Of a stretch of 12,512 nucleotides of DNA, positions 1 to 5,525 are shown one piece after another. The stretch covers positions 1 through 12,512 of the forward strand of contig CAUFRO010000051.1 in assembly GCA_959027945.1 (NCBI GenBank), given 5' to 3'. Under the pieces are notes generated by a model. That model worked only from the letters and a program-made list of their open reading frames with translations. It was not told the DNA's origin and ran no database searches. The first letter of the stretch is position 1, and the number at the start of each line of letters is the position of its first letter. The translations under genes and the position numbers were made by a program. The stretch is from an uncultured Collinsella sp. GTDB lineage: Bacteria; Actinomycetota; Coriobacteriia; Coriobacteriales; Coriobacteriaceae.

Positions 1-55
1 GAACTCCGGTTTTTGGTGCCGGCTGTTGGGGGTTCGAATCCCTCCGTCCCAGCCA
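1..55 (+). tRNA. tRNA-Gln (anticodon TTG), 3' part only
   Basis: This is the 3' portion of a glutamine tRNA; the window begins before the anticodon arm, so the acceptor 5' strand and D arm are missing. The anticodon stem CCGGT/GCCGG encloses the seven-base loop TTTTGGT, which puts TTG at the anticodon and so reads CAA codons. A five-base variable loop follows, then a T arm GGGGG/CCCTC around TTCGAAT (one G-U pair), the acceptor 3' strand CGTCCCA, a G discriminator and an encoded CCA. The G discriminator and the anticodon arm resemble the bacterial tRNA-Gln(UUG) family. The identity is read from structure, not from a search. Confidence 0.9.
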
Positions 56-64
56 TTAAAATTG

Positions 65-101
65 AGCGCCCTGAGCCCATAACGGCCCTGGGCGCTTTCT
101 T
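65..101 (+). terminator. Rho-independent terminator after tRNA-Gln
   Basis: A hairpin with a perfect 7-bp outer stem (AGCGCCC at 65-71 with GGGCGCT at 90-96) and an inner GCC/GGC pairing is followed by the T-rich run TTTCTT. It starts 10 bases after the CCA end, as expected for a tRNA transcript terminator. Confidence 0.8.
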
Positions 102-315
102 GTGGACAAGCGGAGGGATTCGAACCCGCAAGGGTGCGGAGCTGAGGAAACGCGAAGCGTTTTCCAGCGCAGCACGCAAGGAGCGAAGCGACGCAGCGGG
201 GCGCGGCCGCCGACCAGGCGGACGCGGAATCCCTCCGTCCCATATCAGCCGAGAGCGCCTTACATCTAGAATTATCAGCCCAGTTCCGAAAAGCGAGCCG
301 TCATCTACAAAATGG
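102..315. other. Non-coding tRNA-scar region with partial tRNA-Gln end copies
   Basis: This stretch contains no gene I can support. It holds an inverted copy of the T-arm (111-127, reverse complement of bases 30-46 of the tRNA, 17 matching bases) and a direct copy of the tRNA 3' end (227-242, identical to 36-51). Two hairpins lie between them: GGAAACGC with GCGTTTTCC around 145-165, and an imperfect GC-rich one around CCGCC-GACCA-GGCGG near 203-226. Bases 243-315 show nothing recognisable. The small reading frame across this region is a by-product of GC-rich repeats. Confidence 0.6.
227..242 (+). repeat. Direct repeat of tRNA-Gln 3' end (att-like)
   Basis: Sixteen bases, GAATCCCTCCGTCCCA, are identical to bases 36-51 inside the tRNA-Gln T arm and acceptor strand. 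The copy diverges before the G discriminator and CCA, so it is not a tRNA end itself. Such a copy is the usual footprint of site-specific integration at a tRNA gene, or of a past tandem duplication. No integrase lies in the window and only about 190 bases separate the two copies. Confidence 0.6.
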
Positions 316-448
316 CGCGTGGCCCCGGCGGGCCGGGCATTAAGTTTGTCGCGAGTTCCGCACACAAAGAAGGCCACTTAATGTGGCCTTCGTCTTGTGC
401 AGGACTGTAGAGCAGCAAACTTAATGCCCGGCCCGCCGGGGCCACGCG
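316..448 (+). repeat. Long hairpin element, copy 1
   Basis: Perfect 33-bp inverted arms (316-348 and 416-448) enclose a 67-base core. The core begins TCGCGAGTTCCGCAC, contains a stem-loop with loop TTAAT (378-382) between AAGGCCAC and GTGGCCTT, and ends GCAGGACTGTAGAGCAG. The core is nearly identical to those of copies 2 and 3, while the arms differ. Relative to copy 3 the core has a paired change: GCAA/TTGC becomes ACAA/TTGT. The element begins three bases beyond the stop codon of the minus-strand gene at 452-2644, so it would be its 3' untranslated region and could act as its terminator; on that strand the stem is followed by CGCCATTTTG. The functional strand is unknown, and the strand given is only the orientation of the core consensus. 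Confidence 0.85.
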
Positions 449-451
449 TCC

Positions 452-2644
452 CTAATTGTTCAGCATGCGGTCGAAGCTTCCCGAGTCGCCATCCCGATAG
501 TCGGCGGTCATCAGAATCTCCTGTGGAATGCGTCCGCCCTCGCGCAGCACGTTGCGGAACTGCACGCGCGTGACCATGGGCAGATCCTTGATCGTCGCCG
601 CCAGGTTCTGCGGCACACCCTGGTTGGCAGCTGCGGGTTCGCACTCTCCGCCGGCCTTCACGCGACGCTTGTGCTCGGCAAGCATGGCGCGATACATGCC
701 GGCATGCAGGCGAATCTCAACCACATTGGCATTGCGAGCCTGCTCGACAATGCGCGCGCCCTCGCGATCGATGTCGCCTACGTAGTAGACGTAGTTAAAG
801 CGATAGCCAATCTCAGCCAGATAATCGTCCAGGGCATGCGAGACGCTCGCCTTGCATCCGCCGCCAAAAATCACGCCGCCCACCTTGATGCCAAAGAGCT
901 TGGCGTGCTTGCGGCCACGCAGCAGCTTGACGATCTCGTCGTAGGTGTCCAGGTTCTCGACCATAATGAACGGCTTGTCGGCGCCCAGCGTAAAGAAGCC
1001 CGTAAAGTGCACGGGGCGATTGGGGGCGACCTTGATCGCCTGCATGCTGATGCCCTTTTCGGTCATACGCCTGATCAAGCGCTCACCGTGCTTGCCGTCA
1101 AAAGCCTTCTCGTCGTTAAAGATCTGGTAGGCACGCTGGCGGCGCGAGGCAACCGGCGTATCGGCACCTCGGTTCTGCTCGATCCAAGCCTGGATGATTG
1201 CGATTTCCTCGGCAATCTTGCGGTTGGACATCTCGTTGTGCTGAGTGCGCTGCGGAGCCTTTTTGCCGTCCTTGCCCTCGACCTTTACGATCTGTGTCTG
1301 CTGCTCCTTGATCTTAGAGAGCGCCGTAGGCGTAGGGACAACCTTGAGCAGCTGCCTGCCTAAAACGCGGGCAAGGGCAAACGCCGAGACCTCGCCGTGG
1401 ACGGACGACTTGGGCTGCTGGGCAGCAGTATCTGCTGCGGCAGACTCCGGCTTCTTCTGAGACTTGCGCTTAGAATCGCCCTGGGAATTGCGCTCGTGCT
1501 TCGGCATAGACGCCTGCTTCTGCGGACGAACGGACTTGCTCTCCTTCGCCGGCTGGCGCTTAGGCTGCCCCGAAGAAACCTCGGCCTTCGCATCCTCGTT
1601 CTGCGGCGTGGTCTTCTCGGTTGCAGTCTCGGCATGGGAACTGCGGCCCCCACGATGGCGACGGCGGCGAGGCTTGCTCGACGCGCCCTGCTCCGCCTGC
1701 TCATCAGTAGGCTGCTGGCCCTTGGCCTCGGCATCAACCTCAAGCTGCGGCTCAACAGGCTTCTGCTCGCGAGCCGCCGGCTCAACGGTTTTCTCGGTTT
1801 GTTCGGCCTTATCGGCCTGAGCGGTCGAAGCCGGCTCGCCCTTCTCCTGACGCCTTACGGGATACGCGCGCCCTGCAAAACCGCGGCCGGGACGACACGA
1901 ACCCGGAGCCCTCTTGGCAGACTCCTCAACATCGTCCGCAACCTCGGCAGTCTCTTCGGCCTCGCGCATAACATCCTGCTGCTCGGCCCTAAAATGCGCA
2001 CCGCGGCGACGCTTGGGCTCTTGGGCCTCCACGGGCTTTTGCTCCTTCGTGGGCTTCTGCGACTCGGCAGCAACCTCGGTCTCAACAGCCTCGGCATCCG
2101 TCTCGCCCTTTCGAGCAACGGCACGACGGAAGCGCTCCTGCTGGGCGCGGCGCTGTGCATCGCGCTTGCCACCCCCGCCAAAACCGCCGCGTCCTGCCTT
2201 GGCCGTAAAGGCACGCACGACGTTCTCATCGAGCAACTCATCGGTATCGACATGCTCACGCGGAGCAGCTTCTTCCACAGCAGGCACGTCAGCGGAATCC
2301 TCGACGACAAAATCTTCGACGGACTCGGCAGGCTGCTCCTGGACATCGCAGATCTCGACATTGATGGTATAGAACGCCGGGCGCCCGTTAATGCCGCTAC
2401 CCTCGATCTTGGTCACGATCTTTGCCGCGATAAGCTCATCGCGCATCGCCTTGGTGTCGCATTCCTTATCGACGGAGCGGAAAATCTGCGCCAGCGCACT
2501 CGACTTAATCTTGAGCGCCTTGCGGCAAAGCAGGTCGTAGGCAACCAGCTTGGCACGCTCAGCTGAAAGCGACGTCTGGCTGCTCAGGCGCTCAGCCAAA
2601 GCATCGACATTGTTTTGATTATCGGAATATACCGTCTTGGCCAC
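452..2644 (-). CDS. Protein with JetD/DUF2220-like TOPRIM C-terminal domain and long charged linker
   Basis: The predicted protein has 730 residues in three parts. Residues 1-98 form a compact, helix-rich N-terminal domain ending in a winged-helix-like GRPAFYTINVE segment. Residues of about 99-416 are a low-complexity linker rich in Glu, Ala, Lys, Gln and Pro, with arginine patches (KRRRGAHF, RRRRHRGGR). Residues 417-730 fold back to ordinary composition and carry the hallmarks of the JetD C-terminal/DUF2220 TOPRIM domain: VENLDTYDEI at 562-571 (candidate metal-binding E563), a GGVIFGGG turn, and YYVGDIDREG with D624 and D626. JetD is the nuclease subunit of Wadjet plasmid-defence systems, but no jetA, jetB or jetC is here. 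The arginine patches recall the arms of RNase E-like proteins, so nucleic-acid binding is likely. I chose GTG at 2644 because AAAGGGG precedes it; an ATG-initiated extension of the frame to 2797 would run through the cstA terminator. The exact role is unknown. Confidence 0.75.
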   Translation of the reverse strand: MAKTVYSDNQNNVDALAERLSSQTSLSAERAKLVAYDLLCRKALKIKSSALAQIFRSVDKECDTKAMRDELIAAKIVTKIEGSGINGRPAFYTINVEICDVQEQPAESVEDFVVEDSADVPAVEEAAPREHVDTDELLDENVVRAFTAKAGRGGFGGGGKRDAQRRAQQERFRRAVARKGETDAEAVETEVAAESQKPTKEQKPVEAQEPKRRRGAHFRAEQQDVMREAEETAEVADDVEESAKRAPGSCRPGRGFAGRAYPVRRQEKGEPASTAQADKAEQTEKTVEPAAREQKPVEPQLEVDAEAKGQQPTDEQAEQGASSKPRRRRHRGGRSSHAETATEKTTPQNEDAKAEVSSGQPKRQPAKESKSVRPQKQASMPKHERNSQGDSKRKSQKKPESAAADTAAQQPKSSVHGEVSAFALARVLGRQLLKVVPTPTALSKIKEQQTQIVKVEGKDGKKAPQRTQHNEMSNRKIAEEIAIIQAWIEQNRGADTPVASRRQRAYQIFNDEKAFDGKHGERLIRRMTEKGISMQAIKVAPNRPVHFTGFFTLGADKPFIMVENLDTYDEIVKLLRGRKHAKLFGIKVGGVIFGGGCKASVSHALDDYLAEIGYRFNYVYYVGDIDREGARIVEQARNANVVEIRLHAGMYRAMLAEHKRRVKAGGECEPAAANQGVPQNLAATIKDLPMVTRVQFRNVLREGGRIPQEILMTADYRDGDSGSFDRMLNN

Positions 2645-2678
2645 GGGGCCCCTTTCATATGCACACATATACGTCCAT

Positions 2679-2708
2679 ATGGTACAACGCGCGCCCTTAT
2701 CCACGCAA
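2679..2708 (-). promoter_or_regulatory. Candidate promoter of the JetD-like gene
   Basis: On the minus strand TTGCGT (2703-2708) and TACCAT (2679-2684) are separated by 18 bases, a moderate match to -35 and -10 boxes. It lies between the cstA terminator and the GTG start at 2644. Just downstream, CATAT occurs three times at an exact 10-base period (2656, 2666, 2676), which could be a phased binding site. Confidence 0.35.
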
Positions 2709-2749
2709 AACATCTGCGAGAACACTCGAGCGTCACCCGCTTTCGCATG

Positions 2750-2788
2750 AAAAAAGACCGAGCCCGCGAAGTCGCGGACCCGATCTTT
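2750..2788 (-). terminator. Rho-independent terminator of cstA
   Basis: Read on the minus strand, a stem with a 5-bp CCGCG/CGCGG tip, a few mismatches and an outer AAAGA/TCTTT pairing ends in six T residues (2750-2755). It begins 39 bases after the cstA stop codon. The T run is strong only on the minus strand, so it ends the cstA transcript and insulates the next gene. Confidence 0.8.
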
Positions 2789-2827
2789 CCGAGTCATATG
2801 GATGGAACGGTTAGTCCATCAAGCTGA

Positions 2828-4717
2828 CTAGGCCTTGGCGGCCTCGGCGTCGGCAGGAGCCTCGGCGGCAGCGGCGCGACCGTACTCGGCCTTGCCCATC
2901 TCGGACCACTCGGGCTCCTCATCAGGCATGGAGCCAGCCTCCTTGCCGAAGAACTCCTTGAGGCAGTTGACGGCGACGATGAGGCCCAGGACCATCAGCA
3001 GGACGGCAAAGACGAGCTGCAGGCCCTTGGTGGCGGCGACGGAGACGGCGGCCGTGGTGGCGGTAGCCGGGATGGTACCGAAGAAACCGTAGGCCTGGAC
3101 GGCGGTCATGCAGCCCATGGCGCTCTGGACCAGCGAGGTGAAGGTGCAGCAGAGCAGGAAGACGACGGGCACGTAGAGCATCCAGCCCTTGCGGCCGGTG
3201 CACTTGCAGAACACGGCGAGGGTGATCATGGTCATGCCGCCGAGCAGCTGGTTGGAAGCACCAAAGAGCGGCCAGATGTTGGCATAGCCACCAAAAGCGA
3301 GGGCGAGACCGGGAAGCAGGGTGACGACCGTGGCGAACCAGGGGTTGCCGAGGACCTTCATGTAGCCGGCCTTGGACTCGATGGCCAGGGCGTCGTTGGT
3401 CTGGGCAAAGAACTCGGAGAACGAGGTGCGGGCGATACGGGCGACGGCGTCGAGCGAGGTCAGGGCCAGAGCGGAGACGTTCATGGTCATGAAGACGGTA
3501 GCGAGCGTGCCGTCAACACCGAAGGCCTGCATACCGCGGGAGATGCCAGCGGCGAAGATCTGGAACGGGGTGGAAGCGACACCGGCGTTGAGGACGCCGG
3601 TACCGGCGGTGTTCATGTCGGAGAACATGATGCCGGCGACGATGATGGCAAGGATGCCGACGAAGGACTCGACGATCATGGCGCCGTAGCCGACCTTGAC
3701 GGCGTCCTGCTCCTTCTCGACCTGCTTGGAAGAGGTGCCGGAAGAAACGAGGCTGTGGAAACCGGAGAGAGCACCGCATGCGACGGAGACGAACAGGACC
3801 GGGAACATCATGCCGGAGGCAGTGGAGAAGCCGGTAAAGACCGGAGCGGTGATAGTGGCCTGACCGTTGACGCCCAGGACGACGATGCCGAGGACAGCGC
3901 AGACGATCATGACGATCATCATGATGGAAGTGAGGTAATCGCGCGGAGTCTTGAGCATCTGGATGGGCATGGCGCCAGCGAAGACCAGGTAGACCATGAC
4001 GACGGCGAACCACTGGAACTTATCCAGGTAGACCGGGAACTGCATACCGACGGCGAACATGAGAACCATGAGGACCACGCCGGTGACGAACTCGGCAGCG
4101 CCGGTGAGGTTGAACTTCTTCTGGGCCCAACCAAAGGCGATAGCGACGAAGGTGAACAGGATGGAGATGGTACCAGCGCAGCCGGCGGCATAGGACTTGG
4201 TGAAGTCGATGGCACCGGTAGCAGCACCAGAAGCGTCAACGGCCGGGGTGAACATGAACGTCTTGCAGACCATGTCGGTGAAAGCGGCGATGACGATGAT
4301 GCAGAACAGCCAGCAGAACAGCAGGAACAGGCGACGGCCGGTCTTGCCGATGTACTTCTCGATGAGCTGAGCGAGCGACTTCCCGTTGTTCTTCATCGAA
4401 GCGTACAGAGCACCAAAGTCGTGGACGGCGCCAAAGAAGATGCCGCCGACGAGGACCCAGAGCACGACGGGCAGCCAGCCAAAGGCCATGGCGACGATCG
4501 TACCCGTGACAGGGCCAGCACCGCAGATCGAGCTGAACTGGTGCGAGAACGCGGTAAAGGCGGAGACGGGCGAGAAGCTCTTGCCGTCCTTCATGCGCTT
4601 GGCCGGCGTGAGGGCCTCTTTGTCAACGCCCCACTTGTTGTCCAGCCAGCGGCCGTAGCCCAGATAGCCGCAGGCGAGCACCGCCGCGGCCACAACCATG
4701 AGCAAAACTCCGTTCAT
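2828..4717 (-). CDS. cstA: Carbon starvation protein CstA-family transporter
   Basis: This 629-residue polytopic inner-membrane protein belongs to the CstA/BtsT family, whose members import pyruvate with protons and have been linked to peptide uptake during carbon starvation. Family hallmarks are visible in order: an N-terminal hydrophobic helix, FSHQFSSICGAGPVTGTIVA, FGWLPVVLW followed by GAVHDFGALYAS, HSLVSSGTSSKQ in the middle, LTSLDAVARIAR, and WPLFGASNQLL near the C-terminal third. More than a dozen hydrophobic segments follow one another. The soluble tail is Ala/Glu-rich. It is somewhat shorter than the E. coli CstA (about 700 residues). The ATG at 4717 has a strong AGAGGAGG seven bases upstream. 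No YbdD-type small partner lies beside it. Codons strongly favour C- or G-ending forms, suggesting high expression. Expression probably depends on the attenuator-like leader at 4753-4952. The substrate (pyruvate or peptides) cannot be decided from sequence. Confidence 0.93.
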   Translation of the reverse strand: MNGVLLMVVAAAVLACGYLGYGRWLDNKWGVDKEALTPAKRMKDGKSFSPVSAFTAFSHQFSSICGAGPVTGTIVAMAFGWLPVVLWVLVGGIFFGAVHDFGALYASMKNNGKSLAQLIEKYIGKTGRRLFLLFCWLFCIIVIAAFTDMVCKTFMFTPAVDASGAATGAIDFTKSYAAGCAGTISILFTFVAIAFGWAQKKFNLTGAAEFVTGVVLMVLMFAVGMQFPVYLDKFQWFAVVMVYLVFAGAMPIQMLKTPRDYLTSIMMIVMIVCAVLGIVVLGVNGQATITAPVFTGFSTASGMMFPVLFVSVACGALSGFHSLVSSGTSSKQVEKEQDAVKVGYGAMIVESFVGILAIIVAGIMFSDMNTAGTGVLNAGVASTPFQIFAAGISRGMQAFGVDGTLATVFMTMNVSALALTSLDAVARIARTSFSEFFAQTNDALAIESKAGYMKVLGNPWFATVVTLLPGLALAFGGYANIWPLFGASNQLLGGMTMITLAVFCKCTGRKGWMLYVPVVFLLCCTFTSLVQSAMGCMTAVQAYGFFGTIPATATTAAVSVAATKGLQLVFAVLLMVLGLIVAVNCLKEFFGKEAGSMPDEEPEWSEMGKAEYGRAAAAEAPADAEAAKA

Positions 4718-4752
4718 TACATTTCCTCCTCTAAAAAGAACTTCCTAGACAT

Positions 4753-4791
4753 AAAAAATGAGGGCCGTCGGTTGCGCTCGACGGCCCTCAT
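4753..4791 (-). terminator. Intrinsic terminator inside the cstA leader
   Basis: A perfect 13-bp stem (4758-4770 with 4779-4791, GC-rich GGGCCGTCG) and an 8-base loop are followed on the minus strand by six T residues (4753-4758). It lies between the cstA promoter and the cstA ribosome site. The 36 bases left before the start codon hold no second promoter, so transcription of cstA must read through it. That makes conditional termination likely. Confidence 0.85.
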
Positions 4792-4802
4792 CTTTATCAG
4801 CC

Positions 4803-4880
4803 GCCCGTTATCGTACGGGCTAGCTGTATGTGCTAACCCGCATCAGATAATTACTACGCTGATAATGTTTAGCTGATGCG
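4803..4880 (-). promoter_or_regulatory. Mutually exclusive leader hairpins upstream of cstA
   Basis: Four segments can pair in sequence on the minus-strand transcript. Segment 1 (4873-4880, CGCATCAG) pairs with segment 2 (4839-4846, CTGATGCG). Segment 2 also contributes CGGGTTAGC (4832-4840), which pairs with segment 3 GCTAGCCCG (4816-4824). Segment 3 overlaps GCCCGT (4815-4820), which pairs with segment 4 ACGGGC (4803-4808). The 2:3 hairpin therefore excludes both 1:2 and 3:4, the classic logic of an amino-acid attenuator. Segment 1 lies inside the short Ile/Val-rich reading frame and segment 2 begins at its stop codon. No T-box specifier or antiterminator consensus is visible. Confidence 0.55.
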
Positions 4881-4887
4881 TGAACAT
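4843..4887 (-). CDS. Putative Ile/Val-rich leader peptide of cstA
   Basis: This 14-codon frame encodes MFTHQLNIISVVII and ends in TGA. Six of its last seven residues are Ile or Val, and a Leu lies just before, like the leader peptides of ilv-type branched-chain amino-acid operons. AGAGGA precedes the ATG by ten bases; an in-frame ATG at 4911 would give 22 residues but lacks a clear ribosome site. It sits between a good promoter and the leader terminator, and its codons overlap hairpin segment 1. Translation is not shown; this is an inference from position and composition. Confidence 0.5.
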   Translation of the reverse strand: MFTHQLNIISVVII

Positions 4888-4958
4888 GTCTAAGAAATCC
4901 TCTTCAATCATGATGCGAACGATCCGTGCGTATTCACATCCCCCAGTGGTTGAAAAGG

Positions 4959-4987
4959 AGTATGAAACTTTAGTTACCTAAAGTCAA
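4959..4987 (-). promoter_or_regulatory. cstA promoter with a palindromic spacer
   Basis: On the minus strand TTGACT (4982-4987) and CATACT (4959-4964) are spaced 17 bases apart, and an A/T-rich tract upstream resembles an UP element. The spacer contains the inverted repeat ACTTTAG-TTAC-CTAAAGT (4967-4984), a plausible operator overlapping the -35 box. Transcription would start near 4952, giving a leader of about 235 bases. The regulator is not identified. Confidence 0.7.
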
Positions 4988-5084
4988 CGCAAATTTGTAA
5001 TGAATTTTCAACTTTTTTTGATTTCTCGGTATAAAACGCCACTGACCTCGGACTTTACCCCACGACAGTTTTTGCATGAGAGAT
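4988..5084. other. AT-rich intergenic stretch upstream of cstA
   Basis: The first half is A/T-rich and probably serves the cstA promoter. The rest contains a small GCAT-GAGAG-ATGC hairpin just before long hairpin copy 2. I see no gene here. Confidence 0.5.
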
Positions 5085-5237
5085 GCCCCTGAGAGCCGCG
5101 GGAGCCGGGCGGCGCATATGAACTTTCCTGCTCTACAGTCCTGCGCAAGACGGAAAGCACATTAAGTGCTTTCCTTTGCGTGCGGAACTCGCGATAAAGT
5201 TCATATGCGCCGCCCGGCTCCCGCGGCTCTCAGGGGC
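5085..5237 (-). repeat. Long hairpin element, copy 2 (inverted)
   Basis: Perfect 42-bp inverted arms (5085-5126 and 5196-5237) flank a 69-base core that reads on the minus strand exactly like copy 3, except for the terminal stem. That stem is GAAAGCAC/GTGCTTTC here and AAGGCCAC/GTGGCCTT in copy 3, around the same TTAAT loop. Four base pairs have therefore changed on both sides with pairing kept. The arms share no extended identity with those of copies 1 and 3, although all are GC-rich outside and A/T-rich next to the core, ending in TTT. No T run follows on either strand, so a simple terminator role is less likely for this copy. Confidence 0.85.
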
Positions 5238-5249
5238 TCCCATCCCAAA

Positions 5250-5281
5250 TGCGGAGCAAAGCTCCGCACGCCAACTTTTTC
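5250..5281 (+). other. Small hairpin with trailing T run
   Basis: TGCGGAGC and GCTCCGCA form a perfect 8-bp stem around AAA (5250-5268), and a five-T run begins eight bases later (5276). It resembles a weak plus-strand terminator, but the spacer is long and no plus-strand gene ends here. The role is uncertain. Confidence 0.35.
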
Positions 5282-5295
5282 TTTCAGCTAAAGAA

Positions 5296-5352
5296 CGCCG
5301 GAAATTCGACGCAGGCTGGTTAACCTTGCTGGACGTTGTCGACGCCGATCCA
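5296..5352 (+). pseudogene. Decayed inverted copy of the tsaD 3' end
   Basis: Read on the plus strand this stretch encodes RRKFDAGWLTLLDVVDADP, clearly related to RRKFDRGEISPFDVDADP at the C-terminus of the intact minus-strand tsaD (5541-5594). About 38 of 54 aligned bases match, including 15 in a row at the inner end (GTCGACGCCGATCCA). The rest of tsaD is absent. The fragment and the real gene end lie almost symmetrically around long hairpin copy 3 (26 and 27 bases from its arms). It has no start codon or ribosome site of its own and reads on without a stop to 5406. It is best explained as the remnant of an inverted duplication, or of a rearranged second tsaD. Confidence 0.65.
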
Positions 5353-5378
5353 GCCCAGAAGCCATATCGATACAGAAA

Positions 5379-5513
5379 GGTCCCCGACCGGAGGGGCCGG
5401 ATATAAGGTTTATCGCGAGTTCCGCACGCAAAGAAGGCCACTTAATGTGGCCTTCGTCTTGCGCAGGACTGTAGAGCAGGAAACCTTATATCCGGTCCCT
5501 CCGGTCGGGGACC
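5379..5513 (+). repeat. Long hairpin element, copy 3
   Basis: Arms of 33 bp (5379-5411 and 5481-5513) are complementary apart from one site that would be a G-U pair in RNA, and they enclose a 69-base core (5412-5480) with loop TTAAT at 5442-5446. The element lies 12 bases beyond the tsaD stop codon, so on the minus strand it is the operon's 3' untranslated region; there the stem is followed by TTTCTG, compatible with termination. Its arms are different in sequence from those of copies 1 and 2. Confidence 0.85.
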
Positions 5514-5525
5514 GCGCCGTACCAG

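Noticed and set aside
102..200. A second tRNA on the minus strand, suggested by the inverted T-arm at 111-127
   Set aside because: No matching acceptor strands, anticodon arm or D arm could be assembled, and the end does not finish in CCA.
13..381. Plus-strand reading frame across the tRNA, scar and hairpin copy 1
   Set aside because: It begins inside the tRNA and runs through structured RNA repeats. Its composition does not look coding.
265..500. A mirrored copy of the JetD-like gene end on the other side of hairpin copy 1
   Set aside because: A gapped resemblance (cgt-cat-cta-caa-aat against cgc-atg-ctg-aac-aat) is visible near 297-313 but needs several indels. It is too weak to claim without an alignment score.
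1397..2566. Plus-strand reading frame (389 codons) opposite the JetD-like gene
   Set aside because: It is Leu/Arg-rich low complexity, created by the Glu/Lys/Gln-rich linker on the other strand. It has no recognisable domain or ribosome site.
2645..2797. N-terminal extension of the JetD-like protein to an ATG at 2797
   Set aside because: The extra 51 codons cross the cstA terminator hairpin and lack a ribosome site, while GTG at 2644 has one.
3755..4876. Long plus-strand reading frame (373 codons) opposite cstA
   Set aside because: It is the antisense of an unmistakable transporter gene. The product is a Asp/Glu/Gly/His-rich string with no domain, as expected opposite codons ending in C or G.
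4753..4952. T-box riboswitch in the cstA leader
   Set aside because: No T-box antiterminator consensus or specifier-loop arrangement is present, and a short Ile/Val-rich frame explains the layout better.
316..5513. CRISPR array or insertion sequence as the source of the repeats
   Set aside because: There are only three dispersed copies, they are not regularly spaced, and no spacers, cas genes, transposase or conserved terminal repeats are present.
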